Counted from the stretch's first letter, positions 1 through 9,875 are shown. The stretch is DNA of 24,626 nt from Comamonadaceae bacterium (GCA_947374535.1 CANCCJ010000034.1:1-24626); one strand, 5' to 3'. Notes: generated from the letters alone by a model not told the origin. Numbers and translations are program-made.

Positions 1-1
1 G

Positions 2-94
2 ATCAACGATTTGGTGAGCCAGTTCTGGAACGACGACAAGATCAGCATTGACGAAGGTCAAAAGCGACTGGTTGCCGCCGCTGCCACCAAATAA
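2..94 (+). CDS. Sugar ABC transporter substrate-binding protein, C-terminal fragment
   Basis: An open frame enters from the left edge and ends at TAA 92-94, giving 30 residues that finish with KRLVAAAATK. The segment QFWNDDKISIDEGQKRL looks like the last helix of MalE/UgpB-like periplasmic sugar-binding proteins, where the final residues follow a 'number of subunits/insertions' helix. The position directly upstream of a porin, two permeases and an ATPase on the same strand supports this. It would bind the sugar in the periplasm and hand it to the permease pair. Only the C-terminus is visible, so the assignment rests mostly on context. The substrate cannot be read from this piece. Confidence 0.6.
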   Translation: MNDLVSQFWNDDKISIDEGQKRLVAAAATK

Positions 95-138
95 GCAGCA
101 GCTCGACTGTTGAAACATAAACCTTGGAGATTAAGACA

Positions 139-1359
139 ATGAAAATGAAATTAACTTGCGTAGCTGCAGCTTTGTGCTGCGTGGGCACCGCTGCATTGGC
201 CGCTGATGTGGGCGGTGTGGAGGTGACCGGCTACAGCCGTGGCGGTGGCGTTTACAACTACAACAAAGACCAACAAGTCAAAGGCGGCTTGACACTTGGC
301 GGTGACTTGCAAAAGTTCCGTTTGGGTAATGAGGGTGACTACGGTGGTGAAGTCAACATTGCCAAAACCTTTGATGTCGAAGGCGTTAAATACAAGCTCG
401 ATTACATGCCCAACAAGTGGAATGAAGCTGCCGTGGCTACTGAACAAGCCTTTATCGAAATGAGTGGCCTGAGCTTTGCACCCGAAGCCAAAATTTGGGC
501 TGGTCAGCGTCGTCTTCGTATTCAAGATGTGCACATCGTGGACCACTTTTTGATGGATTACGGTGTGAACGAAGGTGCTGGTTTTACTGATTTGTCAGTC
601 GGCAGCATGAAGCTAGGTGCTGCGCTGCAGACGGGGGACACATTTGACAAAAAAATGACGCCAGGCACCTCTGCTAACAAGTTGAATTTGGATGTTTCTG
701 AAATCAACACCAATCCCGGCGGCAAAGCCCGTGTGTTGTTGACCTCCGTCAGCACCTCAGGCCTGAAAAGCAGCGGTGGCGCTGGCTTCACGGTTAGCCA
801 CAACCAGGCTGATTTCATGATCCGCGGCTTGACCAACAGCTTATTCCTGCAAACCTCAAGCGGCTACGCCAACATCAATGGCCGTTTTGGTACGTTCTAC
901 GATGCGATCGGTGCTGCTACCTTTTACGGCAAGAAAACAAACCGTGTCGCAGATTCGATCAACTGGCAATCGGGTGCATTTGGTGGACAGGCAATACTGG
1001 GTTACCAAACGACCAAGTCCGATGATCCTGCCGCTTCATACACGATCAAAGACACCTCGTTGGGTGGTCGCGTGTCATACGCAGTCTCTAAAAACTTCAA
1101 GTGGTTGGTGGAAGCCGGCACCACATCACGCAAGTTCAGCGACAACCATGATTCTCAGCGCTTGAACAAGATCACGATTGCGCCAACGATTGCGATGTCC
1201 CCCGATTTCTGGTCACGTCCTGAGTTGCGTTTCTATGTGACACGTGCCAACTGGAACCAAGCTGCCGCAGACGCAAACAACAACGTGACCTCAGGCTTCG
1301 GTGCCACCGGCCGCACATCACAAACACTCGCTGGCGTGCAATACGAAGTGTGGTGGTAA
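139..1359 (+). CDS. LamB-type outer-membrane carbohydrate porin
   Basis: A 406-residue protein begins at ATG 139, preceded by GGAGA at 126-130. A frame-open TTG lies at 124 but falls inside the ribosome binding site. The N-terminus has a lysine-containing start, a hydrophobic core and an ALA/AD signal-peptidase site near residue 21. The mature part is rich in alternating aromatic and polar residues, as in beta-barrels, and ends in VQYEVWW, typical of the LamB/maltoporin family. The length fits the family (about 400-440). It probably allows facilitated diffusion of a sugar or oligosaccharide into the periplasm, feeding the binding protein upstream and the permeases downstream. A strong terminator follows, so porin message should exceed permease message. 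Specificity (maltose, glucose or other) is not readable; OprB is less likely because of the WW terminus. Confidence 0.85.
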   Translation: MKMKLTCVAAALCCVGTAALAADVGGVEVTGYSRGGGVYNYNKDQQVKGGLTLGGDLQKFRLGNEGDYGGEVNIAKTFDVEGVKYKLDYMPNKWNEAAVATEQAFIEMSGLSFAPEAKIWAGQRRLRIQDVHIVDHFLMDYGVNEGAGFTDLSVGSMKLGAALQTGDTFDKKMTPGTSANKLNLDVSEINTNPGGKARVLLTSVSTSGLKSSGGAGFTVSHNQADFMIRGLTNSLFLQTSSGYANINGRFGTFYDAIGAATFYGKKTNRVADSINWQSGAFGGQAILGYQTTKSDDPAASYTIKDTSLGGRVSYAVSKNFKWLVEAGTTSRKFSDNHDSQRLNKITIAPTIAMSPDFWSRPELRFYVTRANWNQAAADANNNVTSGFGATGRTSQTLAGVQYEVWW

Positions 1360-1380
1360 TTCAAGTTTGAACGAGGGATT

Positions 1381-1410
1381 GGGAAAGGGGTAACCCTTTC
1401 CCTTTTTTTT
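1381..1410 (+). terminator. Intrinsic terminator after the porin gene
   Basis: A perfect 9-bp stem, GGGAAAGGG (1381-1389) and CCCTTTCCC (1394-1402), encloses the four-base loop GTAA and is followed at once by eight T (1403-1410). It lies 21 bases after the porin stop and 23 bases before the permease start. Because the next genes belong to the same import system, it probably acts as a partial terminator setting the ratio of binding protein/porin to permease. Confidence 0.9.
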
Positions 1411-1433
1411 ATTTCTTTAAAAAAGGCATCTAG

Positions 1434-2315
1434 ATGCAAAAGCATCGCTTAGAAGCGTTGATACCCAAATTGGTGGTCGCCCCCGGCTTGATGTTGGGCT
1501 TCGCGTTCATCTACGGCTTCATGATTTGGAACGGTGTGTTGTCCGTCACGGCATCGCGCATGTTGCCCAATTACGAATGGGTTGGCCTGACGCAATACGC
1601 CACGCTGTGGGAAATGGACCGTTGGTGGGTTGCCCTGAAAAATCTCGCCATCTTTGGCATTGGTTACGTGGGCGGTGCGATGACCTTAGGCGTGTTGTTG
1701 GCTGTATTACTCGACCAAAAAGTACGGTCCGAAGGCTTTATTCGTACGGTGTATCTGTACCCGATGGCGCTGTCATTTGTCGTGACAGGTACAGCATGGA
1801 AATGGCTGCTCAACCCCAGCATGGGCATAGAGAAACTCATGCATGACTGGGGTTGGAGCAGCTTCACTTTCGGTTGGTTGGTCGAAAGCGATATGGCCAT
1901 TTATTGCGTGGTGATTGCTGGCATTTGGCAGTCTGCGGGCTTTGCGATGGCTTTGTTTTTAGCGGGTTTGCGCGGGATTGACGACAGCATCATCAAAGCG
2001 GCTCAAATGGATGGCGCTTCGTTGCCGCGCATTTACTGGCGCATTGTGTTGCCTGCGCTGCGGCCTGTGTTTTTTTCAACCTTGATGGTGCTCTCGCATT
2101 TGGCCATCAAGAGTTTTGACTTGATCATGGCGCTCACTTCAGGTGGCCCTGGCTATGCCACCGATGTGCCTGCAACTTTCATGTACGCCATGAGCTTCAC
2201 ACGCGGACAAATTGGTCTGGGCGCTGCCAGCGCCACCATGATGTTGGCAACCGTGGCGGCTTTGGTCGTGCCTTATCTTTACAGCGAGTTGCGGAGTAAA
2301 AATCATGAGCACTAA
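1434..2315 (+). CDS. Sugar ABC transporter permease, MalF/GtsB-like
   Basis: This 293-residue inner-membrane protein has about six hydrophobic segments (first near residues 14-40, last near 260-283). The cytoplasmic EAA loop characteristic of binding-protein-dependent permeases is at about 189-209 (AAQMDGASLPRIYWRIVLP, conserved glycine included), where it contacts the ATPase. There is no long periplasmic P2 loop of the E. coli MalF kind, so it is closer to the short CUT1 permeases such as Pseudomonas GtsB. The ATG at 1434 follows a modest AAAGG. Its stop overlaps the next gene's start by 11 bases, indicating translational coupling. It forms the heterodimeric channel with the next gene. Substrate is inferred to be glucose or a glucoside because the facing gene cluster includes glk, pgi and the Entner-Doudoroff genes. 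Confidence 0.9.
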   Translation: MQKHRLEALIPKLVVAPGLMLGFAFIYGFMIWNGVLSVTASRMLPNYEWVGLTQYATLWEMDRWWVALKNLAIFGIGYVGGAMTLGVLLAVLLDQKVRSEGFIRTVYLYPMALSFVVTGTAWKWLLNPSMGIEKLMHDWGWSSFTFGWLVESDMAIYCVVIAGIWQSAGFAMALFLAGLRGIDDSIIKAAQMDGASLPRIYWRIVLPALRPVFFSTLMVLSHLAIKSFDLIMALTSGGPGYATDVPATFMYAMSFTRGQIGLGAASATMMLATVAALVVPYLYSELRSKNHEH

Positions 2316-3174
2316 GTTGTTTTCACTGCAAATGCTCTTGCGTGCTTTGCTCTACATCACTTTATTGATCGGAGCTGGGTTCTTCTTGGCGCCGCTCTAT
2401 GTGATGGTCGTCACGTCCCTTAAAGATGCCGATGAAATTCGTCAGCACAGCTTGGTCAGTCTGCCGGGCTCGTTGAACTTGGATGCTTGGCGCTTGGCAT
2501 GGGACTCGGCCTGCACGGGAGCGCAATGCTCGGGTCTAGAGCCATTTTTTTGGAATTCGGTATGGATGGCTGTGCCCGCTGTGTTGATCTCCACCGCATG
2601 GGGCGCACTCAACGGCTATGTGCTGAGCTTGTGGAAATTTCGCGGCAGCGAGACCTTGTTTGCGTTTTTGCTGTTTGGCGTTTTCATGCCTTTTCAAGTG
2701 GTGTTGTTACCCATGAGCCAAGTGATGGGTTGGTTAGGGTTGTCCAGCTCTATCGCGGGTCTGATCTTGGTTCACTTGTTGGCAGGTTTACCCAGTACCA
2801 CCTTGTTTTTCCGAAACTATTACGCGGGTATTCCAAAAGATTTGCTCAACGCCGCACGCATGGACGGCGCAAATTTTTGGTTGATCTTTTTCCGCATCAT
2901 CGTGCCCATGTCTACACCCATCGTGATGGTGACTTTGATTTGGCAGTTCACCCAAATTTGGAACGATTTTTTGTTTGGCGTGGCCTTCAGCGGCGCTGAC
3001 TCCAAGCCCATCACCGTGGGTCTTAACAACTTGGCTAACACCAGCAGCAGCGTCAAAGCCTACAACGTGGACATGGCTGCCGCATTGATTGCGGGCTTGC
3101 CCACCATGTGGGTCTACGTGGTGGCCGGACGATATTTTGTGCGCGGCTTGACCGCCGGCGCAGTGAAAGGATAA
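2305..3174 (+). CDS. Sugar ABC transporter permease, MalG/GtsC-like
   Basis: A 289-residue inner-membrane protein with about six transmembrane segments and the EAA loop at about 183-203 (NAARMDGANFWLIFFRIIVP). This is the second permease of a CUT1 carbohydrate importer. The start ATG 2305 lies inside the end of the preceding permease gene with GGAG about ten bases upstream. The stop is two bases before the ATPase start. Insertion of a short cysteine-containing stretch near residues 69-76 (SACTGAQC) between the first and second membrane segments gives a periplasmic loop that could form a disulfide. This is also seen in glucose-type CUT1 permeases, but I cannot verify it here. With the partner permease it forms the translocation pore. 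Confidence 0.9.
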   Translation: MSTKLFSLQMLLRALLYITLLIGAGFFLAPLYVMVVTSLKDADEIRQHSLVSLPGSLNLDAWRLAWDSACTGAQCSGLEPFFWNSVWMAVPAVLISTAWGALNGYVLSLWKFRGSETLFAFLLFGVFMPFQVVLLPMSQVMGWLGLSSSIAGLILVHLLAGLPSTTLFFRNYYAGIPKDLLNAARMDGANFWLIFFRIIVPMSTPIVMVTLIWQFTQIWNDFLFGVAFSGADSKPITVGLNNLANTSSSVKAYNVDMAAALIAGLPTMWVYVVAGRYFVRGLTAGAVKG

Positions 3175-3176
3175 AC

Positions 3177-4247
3177 ATGTCTTCAGCTTTAAAAATTAGC
3201 GGTATCCGCAAGTGTTTCGGTCAGGGTGACAACACGGTAGAGGTGCTCCAACGCATCGACATCGATGTGGCCCCTGGTGAGTTTTTGATTTTGGTCGGTC
3301 CCTCGGGCTGCGGCAAGTCCACTTTGCTCAACATCATTGCGGGTTTGGAAGAACCCACCGAGGGCAGCATCTCGATTGGGCACCGCAACGTGGTGGGTGT
3401 GTCGCCGGCTCAGCGCGACATTGCCATGGTGTTTCAAAGTTATGCCCTGTACCCCACGATGAGCGTTGCCGACAACATTGGCTTTGCTCTCGAAATTCGC
3501 AAAGTGTCTAAGGCCGAACGTCAAGCGCGTATTGCTGAAGTGGCCGCCATGTTGCAGATTGAACATTTACTAGATCGTCGACCCTCGCAATTGTCGGGTG
3601 GCCAACGTCAGCGTGTGGCGATGGGTCGTGCCTTGGCACGCAACCCGCAGTTATTTTTGTTTGACGAACCGCTGTCCAACTTAGATGCCAAGTTGCGCGT
3701 CGAAATGCGCGCCGAAATCAAACGCCTGCACCAACTCAGTGGTATCACCAGCGTGTATGTGACGCACGATCAAGTCGAAGCCATGACCTTGGGCAGCCGC
3801 ATCGCGGTGATGAAGGGTGGCGTGTTGCAGCAATTGGGCACACCGGACGAAATTTACAACCGTCCGGCCAACACCTACGTGGCGACCTTCATTGGTTCAC
3901 CCACGATGAACTTGGTGGAGGGCAGGGCACAGGCTAGCCAATTTTCCATCGCAGGGGCACAACTGGCTTTGACGCCACCCGCTAACCAAGGCAAAGCTGT
4001 TTTGTTGGGCTTGCGCCCCGAGCACATCCGTTTAAATGACCAAGCCGTATGGCGTGGAGTGGTCTATTTGGTCGAGCCCACAGGCGCAGATACCTATGTG
4101 GTGGTGGATACACCCGCAGGGAAGGTGACTGTGCGATCGTCCCCCCAAACCCAAGTGCGCCCCGGTGATGCAGTTGGACTTGAAATTCAAGAGGATCATG
4201 TGACTTGGTTTGACCTGTCGTCTGGTCTGCGCTTGACTTGCGCATGA
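3177..4247 (+). CDS. Sugar ABC transporter ATP-binding protein, MalK/UgpC/GtsD-like
   Basis: A 356-residue ABC ATPase. Walker A GPSGCGKST is at residues 41-49, the Q-loop glutamine near 87, signature LSGGQ at 139-143, Walker B FLFDEP at 160-165, D-loop SNLDAKL at 167-173 and switch histidine at 197. The C-terminal third (from about 240) is the MalK-type TOBE regulatory domain, including LGLRPEHI. The ATG at 3177 was chosen because it directly follows AAAGG and the permease stop, and it gives the family N-terminus; upstream in-frame sequence belongs to the permease end. It powers the two permeases and is the last gene of the + strand unit. It converges on ppc with only 51 bases between. Confidence 0.93.
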   Translation: MSSALKISGIRKCFGQGDNTVEVLQRIDIDVAPGEFLILVGPSGCGKSTLLNIIAGLEEPTEGSISIGHRNVVGVSPAQRDIAMVFQSYALYPTMSVADNIGFALEIRKVSKAERQARIAEVAAMLQIEHLLDRRPSQLSGGQRQRVAMGRALARNPQLFLFDEPLSNLDAKLRVEMRAEIKRLHQLSGITSVYVTHDQVEAMTLGSRIAVMKGGVLQQLGTPDEIYNRPANTYVATFIGSPTMNLVEGRAQASQFSIAGAQLALTPPANQGKAVLLGLRPEHIRLNDQAVWRGVVYLVEPTGADTYVVVDTPAGKVTVRSSPQTQVRPGDAVGLEIQEDHVTWFDLSSGLRLTCA

Positions 4248-4298
4248 GGCTTTATTTGGCAAGGTCGACGCTTATCTGATTTTGCAGGCTTGAAAGGC

Positions 4299-7184
4299 TC
4301 AGCCTGTGTTGCGCAAACCTGCAGCAATTCCATTGATCGAGATGTGAATGCCGCGCTGGGCTTTCTCATCGCGGTCTTGCGGTCGCTTGCCTTCTCGGTA
4401 ACGTCGAATCAATTCGACTTGCAAATGGTGCAATGGGTCGATGTAGGGGAAGCGGTGACGCATGGATCGCTCCAGCGCCGCGTTGTTCACCAAACGTTGC
4501 TTGTCGCCCGTGATGAGCTTCAAGGCGTCTGAGGTGCGGTGCCATTCTGCTTCAATCAAACCAAAAATTCTCTTGCGTAAGCGCGTGTCGCTGACCAACT
4601 CGGCATAGCGCGAAGCCAATCCCAAATCGCTCTTGGACAGCACCATGTCGAGGTTGGACAACAGTGAGCGGAAGAAGGGCCACTGGCGTTGCATTTTTTG
4701 CAGCAATGCCAGCGCGTCTTTGGGTTTGAGCGTGGGGTGCTGGTGAATGAACTGGTCCACTGCGGACCCAAAGCCCAACCAACCGGGCAAGGTCAAGCGA
4801 CATTGGCCCCAGCTGAAGCCCCAAGGAATGGCGCGCAAGTCTTCAATGCGAGGCGATGCGTTGCCGCTCTTTGGACGTGCCGCAGGGCGCGAGCCAATGT
4901 TGAGCTCGGCAATTTCACGCAAGGGCGTGGCAGCAAAGAAGTATTCGGTGAAGCCCGGTGTCTCGTAGACCAAACCACGGTAAGCAGCCATGCTGGTCGC
5001 AGACAACCATTGCGCTGCGTCTAAAAACGCTTGTGGCGCTGGCTTGGTGGTTTGCAACATCGTGGCTTCTAAGGTGGCGGCCACCAAGGTTTCCAAATTG
5101 CGACGGCCAATCTCTGGGTTGGCGTATTTCGAGCCAATCACTTCGCCTTGTTCTGTGAGGCGAATTTGTCCGCGCACAGTGCCTGGGGGTTGCGCCAAAA
5201 TCGCTTGGTAGCTGGGGCCGCCGCCTCGTCCCACCGTGCCGCCACGGCCATGGAACATGCGCAGGGTGACATCGTGTTGTTTGAACAGGCCATCAAACAA
5301 AGTGACCAAGGCAATCTCTGCGCGGTACAGCTCCCAATTGCTGGTGAAGATGCCACCGTCTTTGTTGCTGTCCGAGTAGCCCAGCATGATGTCTTGTTCA
5401 CCACCGCTGCGCTTGACCAAGTTGGCCACGCCGGCTATGGCATAGAAGCCGCCCATGATGTCGGCAGCACATCGCAAATCGTCGATGGTTTCGAACAAAG
5501 GGACCACGATCAAATCACAGGTTGATGTGTTGCTGTCCAACGTGCCGCGCATCAAGCCTGTTTCTTTCTGCAGCAGCAACACTTCAAGCAAATCGCTCAC
5601 GGTTTCGGTGTGGCTGATGATGTAGTGGCGAATCGCGTCTTTGCCAAAGGTTTGCAACATTTGGCGTGCGGTCTCAAAAATTGCCAGTTCTTTGAGGGCG
5701 AGTTCTGAATAGTTCGCCCCCATCACGCGCAAGGGACGTGCGTCTTGCAACAACTGGGTAAGCACGTCTATGCGTTGGGCTTCATTGAGTTTGGCGTAGT
5801 GCTTTTCCACGCCTGCTGTGGCCAGCAACTCGGCCACCACCAACTCGTGTTGGTCAGAGCTTTGGCGCAAATCAACGGTCGCGAGATGAAAACCAAATAC
5901 ATCCACCGCACGCATGAGTGGCGTGAGACGTTGGGCCATCAAGGCGCTGCCGTGTTGGGCTTGCAGCGAGTCGGCAATCACGCGCAAATCGGCCAGCAAC
6001 TCTTGGGCTGAGCGATATGCGTTTTGCGGAGCCACGGCATGGCGCGCAGCGTCACCACCGGTCAGGTCTTTGAGCGTGGCGGCCAAACGCGCATACATGC
6101 CGGTGAGGGCGCGACGGTAAGGTTCGTCTTGGCGGTGCGCGTTGGTGTCGGGTGAGCGTTCAGCCAAGGCCTGCATCTCGGGTGTGACATCGACCAACAT
6201 GGCCGACATGGACAACTCGGTACCGAGGTAATGCAGCTCGGTCAGGTAGTGGCGCAAGGCCACATCGCATTGACGTCGCAGGGCGTAGTGCAGGGTGTCG
6301 GCGTTGACGTTGGGGTTGCCATCTCGGTCACCACCAATCCATTGGCCCATGCGCAAAAAGCTGTGCACATGGGCTTGGCCCAACTCGGCTTCGAGGTCGG
6401 CGTAGAGCTTCGGGATCTCGCTGAGGAAGGTGGATTCGTAGTAGCTCAGCGCGTTTTCAATTTCATCGGACACCGTGAGCTTGGTGAAACGCAGCAAGCG
6501 GGTTTGCCACAGTTGCAGCACGCGAGCGCGCAATTGCATTTCGTTGGCGGCCAGTTCGCGCAGTGCCAAAGCATCGGGTGTGGCTTTGGCTGAGGTGTGC
6601 AGGGCCGAGCGTGATTTGATGTCGTCACGCAAACCCAAGAGCTGTGCAATGCCACGCTCGGCATCCAAGATGCTTTTGCGTTGCACTTCAGTGGGATGGG
6701 CGGTGAGCACAGGTGACACATGGCTGTGCGCCAATGTTTGCACGATGCTCTTGGGCGCAATGCCTGCAGCCTTGAGGCGGCTCAAGGCCACGGTGAGGCT
6801 GCCGTCTTGTGTATCACCTGCACGCTCGTGGATGGCGCGGCGACGAATGTGGTGGCGGTCCTCTGCGAGGTTAGCCAGATGGCTGAAGTAGGTGAAGGCG
6901 CGAATCACGCTGACCGTGGCCTCTGCACTCAGCGACGCCAAGAGCATTTTCAGAGCCTTGTCGGCACTGGTATCAGAGTCGCGGCGAAACGCAACCGAGA
7001 GCTTTCGCACTTGTTCAACCAGCTCATAGGCATCGCGGCCTTCTTGTTCGTGAATCACATCGCCCAAGATGCGGCCTAGCAGTCGAATGTCTTCGACCAA
7101 GGGACGTTCGTTTTCTTTGGCCATTTGTGTGGCGCGTGCGGCTGCAGATGTTTTGGCTTTGGCTGAAGTGGTTTTGTCAGTCAT
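4299..7184 (-). CDS. ppc: Phosphoenolpyruvate carboxylase
   Basis: A 961-residue protein that carboxylates PEP to oxaloacetate, replenishing the TCA cycle. Family motifs are plain: [12 protein letters not shown] with the catalytic histidine near residue 163, [25 protein letters not shown] near 643-656, [17 protein letters not shown], the [18 protein letters not shown] block, and the canonical C-terminus RNTG. It is longer than E. coli Ppc (883), mainly through a basic/alanine-rich N-terminal tail; translation could start at the internal Met 21. The ATG at 7184 has a weak AAGAG upstream. It is the last gene of the hexR-led cluster, 69 bases behind glk. This places anaplerosis under the same transcript as sugar breakdown, which is less usual for ppc. 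Confidence 0.96.
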   Translation of the reverse strand: MTDKTTSAKAKTSAAARATQMAKENERPLVEDIRLLGRILGDVIHEQEGRDAYELVEQVRKLSVAFRRDSDTSADKALKMLLASLSAEATVSVIRAFTYFSHLANLAEDRHHIRRRAIHERAGDTQDGSLTVALSRLKAAGIAPKSIVQTLAHSHVSPVLTAHPTEVQRKSILDAERGIAQLLGLRDDIKSRSALHTSAKATPDALALRELAANEMQLRARVLQLWQTRLLRFTKLTVSDEIENALSYYESTFLSEIPKLYADLEAELGQAHVHSFLRMGQWIGGDRDGNPNVNADTLHYALRRQCDVALRHYLTELHYLGTELSMSAMLVDVTPEMQALAERSPDTNAHRQDEPYRRALTGMYARLAATLKDLTGGDAARHAVAPQNAYRSAQELLADLRVIADSLQAQHGSALMAQRLTPLMRAVDVFGFHLATVDLRQSSDQHELVVAELLATAGVEKHYAKLNEAQRIDVLTQLLQDARPLRVMGANYSELALKELAIFETARQMLQTFGKDAIRHYIISHTETVSDLLEVLLLQKETGLMRGTLDSNTSTCDLIVVPLFETIDDLRCAADIMGGFYAIAGVANLVKRSGGEQDIMLGYSDSNKDGGIFTSNWELYRAEIALVTLFDGLFKQHDVTLRMFHGRGGTVGRGGGPSYQAILAQPPGTVRGQIRLTEQGEVIGSKYANPEIGRRNLETLVAATLEATMLQTTKPAPQAFLDAAQWLSATSMAAYRGLVYETPGFTEYFFAATPLREIAELNIGSRPAARPKSGNASPRIEDLRAIPWGFSWGQCRLTLPGWLGFGSAVDQFIHQHPTLKPKDALALLQKMQRQWPFFRSLLSNLDMVLSKSDLGLASRYAELVSDTRLRKRIFGLIEAEWHRTSDALKLITGDKQRLVNNAALERSMRHRFPYIDPLHHLQVELIRRYREGKRPQDRDEKAQRGIHISINGIAAGLRNTG

Positions 7185-7253
7185 GCGTGGCTCTTGAGTG
7201 AGAGGGGTGATAGGGGCTTCAGACCTTGTGAGTCTTGAGCAAGTGGAAAAGGT

Positions 7254-8264
7254 TTAGGTCCATTGCGTGAGCGACAGCGCTTGCGATGCACCTTGCAAAG
7301 CGGGTGAGACTGGGCTGTGAATGACCCACGTCGGCACGTCTTGCAAATATTTTTTGAAACGGCCCTTGGCTTCGAAGCGCTCACGAAATGGCGAGGCATC
7401 AAAGCCTTCACCCAAGCGCGGCACAATCCCGCCGCCGATGTAGATGCCGCCGCGTGCGCCCAGCGTCAAGGCCAAGTCACCTGCAACCGAGCCTAGGAAG
7501 CCACAAAACATATTTAGCGCTTCGTTGGCTGTGGAGTTGGGCACTTCTTGTGCGCGTTCAAGCACGTCGGCTGGCGTGGTGATTTCGCGGCCCTGACCGT
7601 CTTTCAAATCACACAGCGCGTGATAAAGATCGACCAAGCCTGCGCCAGAAATGACGCGCTCGGCAGAGACGTGGCCGTAGCGTTTTTGCAGCTGTTGGAT
7701 CACTGCGAATTCATGGTGGGTGGTAGCCGTCAGGCTGACGTGACCGCCTTCACCCGCAATAGGCATCCATTTATTTTGGTAGCCCACAGGAAACAAACCC
7801 GACACACCCAAGCCTGTGCCTGGACCTATCAAACCGATGGCCGCATTGGGGGTGGCGCTACCGCTGCCCACTTGGCGCTTTTGCGATTCAGGCAAGTGCG
7901 TGAGCGACAAGGCCAAGGCGGTGAAGTCGTTGAGCAACAACAAGCGCGACACGCCCAAACCTTCGCGCAAGGCGTTGACCGAAAACTTCCAGTGGTGGTT
8001 GGTCATGGCCACTTGGTCACCCGTCACGGGGTTGGCAATGCCAAAGGCAGCGCATGGTGGGGAGCTGAGGTCTTGGGTGTTCAGGTAGGTTTGTGCCGCT
8101 GCCAACAAAGATTCGTGTTCGGCGCAGGGCAGCACTTGCACATGGGTGATGGCCGCATCTTTAAGCGCCTGCCAGCCAAAGCGGGCGTTGGTGCCGCCGA
8201 TGTCGCCCAGCAAGCGTGGATAAGCCGAAGCGTTGGCCACGGCTGGATCGCAAGACTCAAACAT
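7254..8264 (-). CDS. glk: Glucokinase
   Basis: A 336-residue ATP-dependent glucokinase of the bacterial Glk family (not ROK type). LLGDIGGTNARFG at 18-30 is the phosphate-binding loop, LLLLNDFTALA holds the catalytic aspartate near 113, GPGTGLGVSGL at 147-157 and GEGGH at 171-175 contact ATP and sugar. It makes glucose-6-phosphate from cytoplasmic glucose, delivered by the ABC importer or released from sucrose. The start ATG at 8264 is three bases after the pgi stop, so the two are almost certainly translated from one mRNA. It lacks the cysteine cluster that marks ROK kinases, which supports the family call. Confidence 0.95.
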   Translation of the reverse strand: MFESCDPAVANASAYPRLLGDIGGTNARFGWQALKDAAITHVQVLPCAEHESLLAAAQTYLNTQDLSSPPCAAFGIANPVTGDQVAMTNHHWKFSVNALREGLGVSRLLLLNDFTALALSLTHLPESQKRQVGSGSATPNAAIGLIGPGTGLGVSGLFPVGYQNKWMPIAGEGGHVSLTATTHHEFAVIQQLQKRYGHVSAERVISGAGLVDLYHALCDLKDGQGREITTPADVLERAQEVPNSTANEALNMFCGFLGSVAGDLALTLGARGGIYIGGGIVPRLGEGFDASPFRERFEAKGRFKKYLQDVPTWVIHSPVSPALQGASQALSLTQWT

Positions 8265-8267
8265 GCA

Positions 8268-9875
8268 TCACGCTTTCAGGCGTGCCGCTTCGGCTGCTTC
8301 GATGTCCTTGGCCATTTTCTTGCCCAGCTCCACGCCCCATTGGTCGTAAGCGTGGATGCCCCAGATAGCCGCTTGGCAGAACACTTTGTGTTCATACAAG
8401 GCCATCAGCGCACCCATGCTGCGTGGCGTGAGCGCATCCACCCAAATGGTGGTGCTGGGCACGTTGCCGGGGTAGCTGCGGTGTGGGGCCAAACGCTGAA
8501 CCTCGGCTTCGTCCATGCCGCTGTCGCGCAGCTCGCGCATGGTTTCTTCGGGCGTGCGGCCAATGGCCAATGCTTGCGCTTGGGCTTGCATATTGAGCAA
8601 GACCACGCGGTGGTGTTCGGCGGCAAATGGAAGAGGACTTCGCTCGGTGCGCAAACCAATGAAGTCCATGGGCACCAAGTGCTTGCCTTGGTGGATGAGC
8701 TGAAAGTAAGCGTGTTGACCGTCAATGCCTAAACCGCCCCACAACACAGGTGCAGTAGCGACTTCGACAGGGCTGCCATCCACGTGTGTGCCTTTGCCGT
8801 TGGACTCCATGTCCATTTGTTGCAAGAACGAAGCGAACTTACCCAATGGCGAGGCGTAAGGTGCAATATTGTGCGTGGTGGCACCTAAGAAGTTGCGGTT
8901 CCACACACCAAACAAAGCCATGAGCAAAGGCAAATTTTGATCAGACGGCGCGGACATGAAATGTTCGTCCATGGCGCGTGCGCCCAAGAGCATGTCTTGG
9001 AACGCAAACGCACCAATGGAGATGGCCAAGGGCAAACCAATCGCAGACCACACTGAGTAACGGCCACCAACCCAATCCCAAAAACCAAAAGTGTGTTCGG
9101 GGGTGAAGCCTTGAGCCGCAGAAATTTGTGGGTTGGCTGTGACCGCAATGAGGTGCTTGCCAAGTTGTTCTTCGGGGCAACCACCATCGGTCAACCAGCG
9201 CTTGGCCGAGGCGGCCAAGGTCATGGTTTCTTGCGTGGTGAAGGTTTTGCTTTGCACCACGAATGCGGTGCGTGATGGGTTGAGGTATGCGAGGGCTGTG
9301 TAGAGGCTCCATGCATCCACGTTGGACACATAGTGCACGCGCACCTTGTTTTTGAAACTGTCCCGCGTCAAGTGGCTGAGCGCTTCGGTGGTCATGCGAG
9401 GCCCCAAGTCTGAGCCGCCAATGCCGAGGTTTACCACATCGGTGATGGACTCACCGCCATAGCCTTTCATCTGGCCTTCGCGCACTTTTTCGGCGAAGGT
9501 ACACACGCGGTGCAACTCGCTGGCAATTTGCTGGGAAATTTCATGGCCCCAAGGCGGGTTGGGCACATGGCTACCGCGCAAGGCGACATGCAACACCGCA
9601 CGTTGTTCGGTGGCGTTGATGGGCTCACCTTTGAACATGGCTTGCGCTTGTGACATGACTTGCGACTCGTCTGCCAACGCCAAGAGCTGTTGCATCACCT
9701 CGGGAGTGACGCGTTGGCGTTCGTAGTCGATGCTGATGCCAGCGCCGCTGGCGTGCAAGGCGGCATTGCGCTCACCTTCTTTGAGCAACTCACGCAAATG
9801 CGGCTGAGGCCCCTGGGCCAAGGCTTGGAGGGCTTGCCACGCTTGGCGTTTGTGTGGAGGGACAAATGGCGTCAT
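8268..9875 (-). CDS. pgi: Glucose-6-phosphate isomerase
   Basis: A 535-residue phosphoglucose isomerase interconverting fructose-6-phosphate and glucose-6-phosphate. Sequence marks include VVNLGIGGSDLGPRM (148-161), the phosphate-binding QSKTFTTQETM (208-218), GGRYSVWSAIGLP (270-282), catalytic Glu 358 in QMDMESNGK, the base histidine near 389 in GIDGQHAYFQ, and the lysine near 519 in GVELGKKMA. Length is close to E. coli Pgi (549). In this cluster it is the step that converts fructose-6-phosphate from the fructokinase into the substrate of Zwf. It lies 69 bases behind eda and 3 bases before glk. No strong ribosome binding site precedes the ATG at 9875. Confidence 0.96.
   Translation of the reverse strand: MTPFVPPHKRQAWQALQALAQGPQPHLRELLKEGERNAALHASGAGISIDYERQRVTPEVMQQLLALADESQVMSQAQAMFKGEPINATEQRAVLHVALRGSHVPNPPWGHEISQQIASELHRVCTFAEKVREGQMKGYGGESITDVVNLGIGGSDLGPRMTTEALSHLTRDSFKNKVRVHYVSNVDAWSLYTALAYLNPSRTAFVVQSKTFTTQETMTLAASAKRWLTDGGCPEEQLGKHLIAVTANPQISAAQGFTPEHTFGFWDWVGGRYSVWSAIGLPLAISIGAFAFQDMLLGARAMDEHFMSAPSDQNLPLLMALFGVWNRNFLGATTHNIAPYASPLGKFASFLQQMDMESNGKGTHVDGSPVEVATAPVLWGGLGIDGQHAYFQLIHQGKHLVPMDFIGLRTERSPLPFAAEHHRVVLLNMQAQAQALAIGRTPEETMRELRDSGMDEAEVQRLAPHRSYPGNVPSTTIWVDALTPRSMGALMALYEHKVFCQAAIWGIHAYDQWGVELGKKMAKDIEAAEAARLKA

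Noticed and set aside
4285..4306. CAGGCT/AGCCTG inverted repeat at the ATPase-ppc junction
   Set aside because: It overlaps the ppc 3' end, has a six-bp stem and no T-run on either strand. I do not call a bidirectional terminator in this 51-base gap.
7548..8732. 394-codon open frame on the + strand opposite glk and pgi
   Set aside because: It is antisense to two well-supported enzymes, shows low-complexity basic composition, has no family motif and spans the glk-pgi junction. It is a shadow of minus-strand codon bias.
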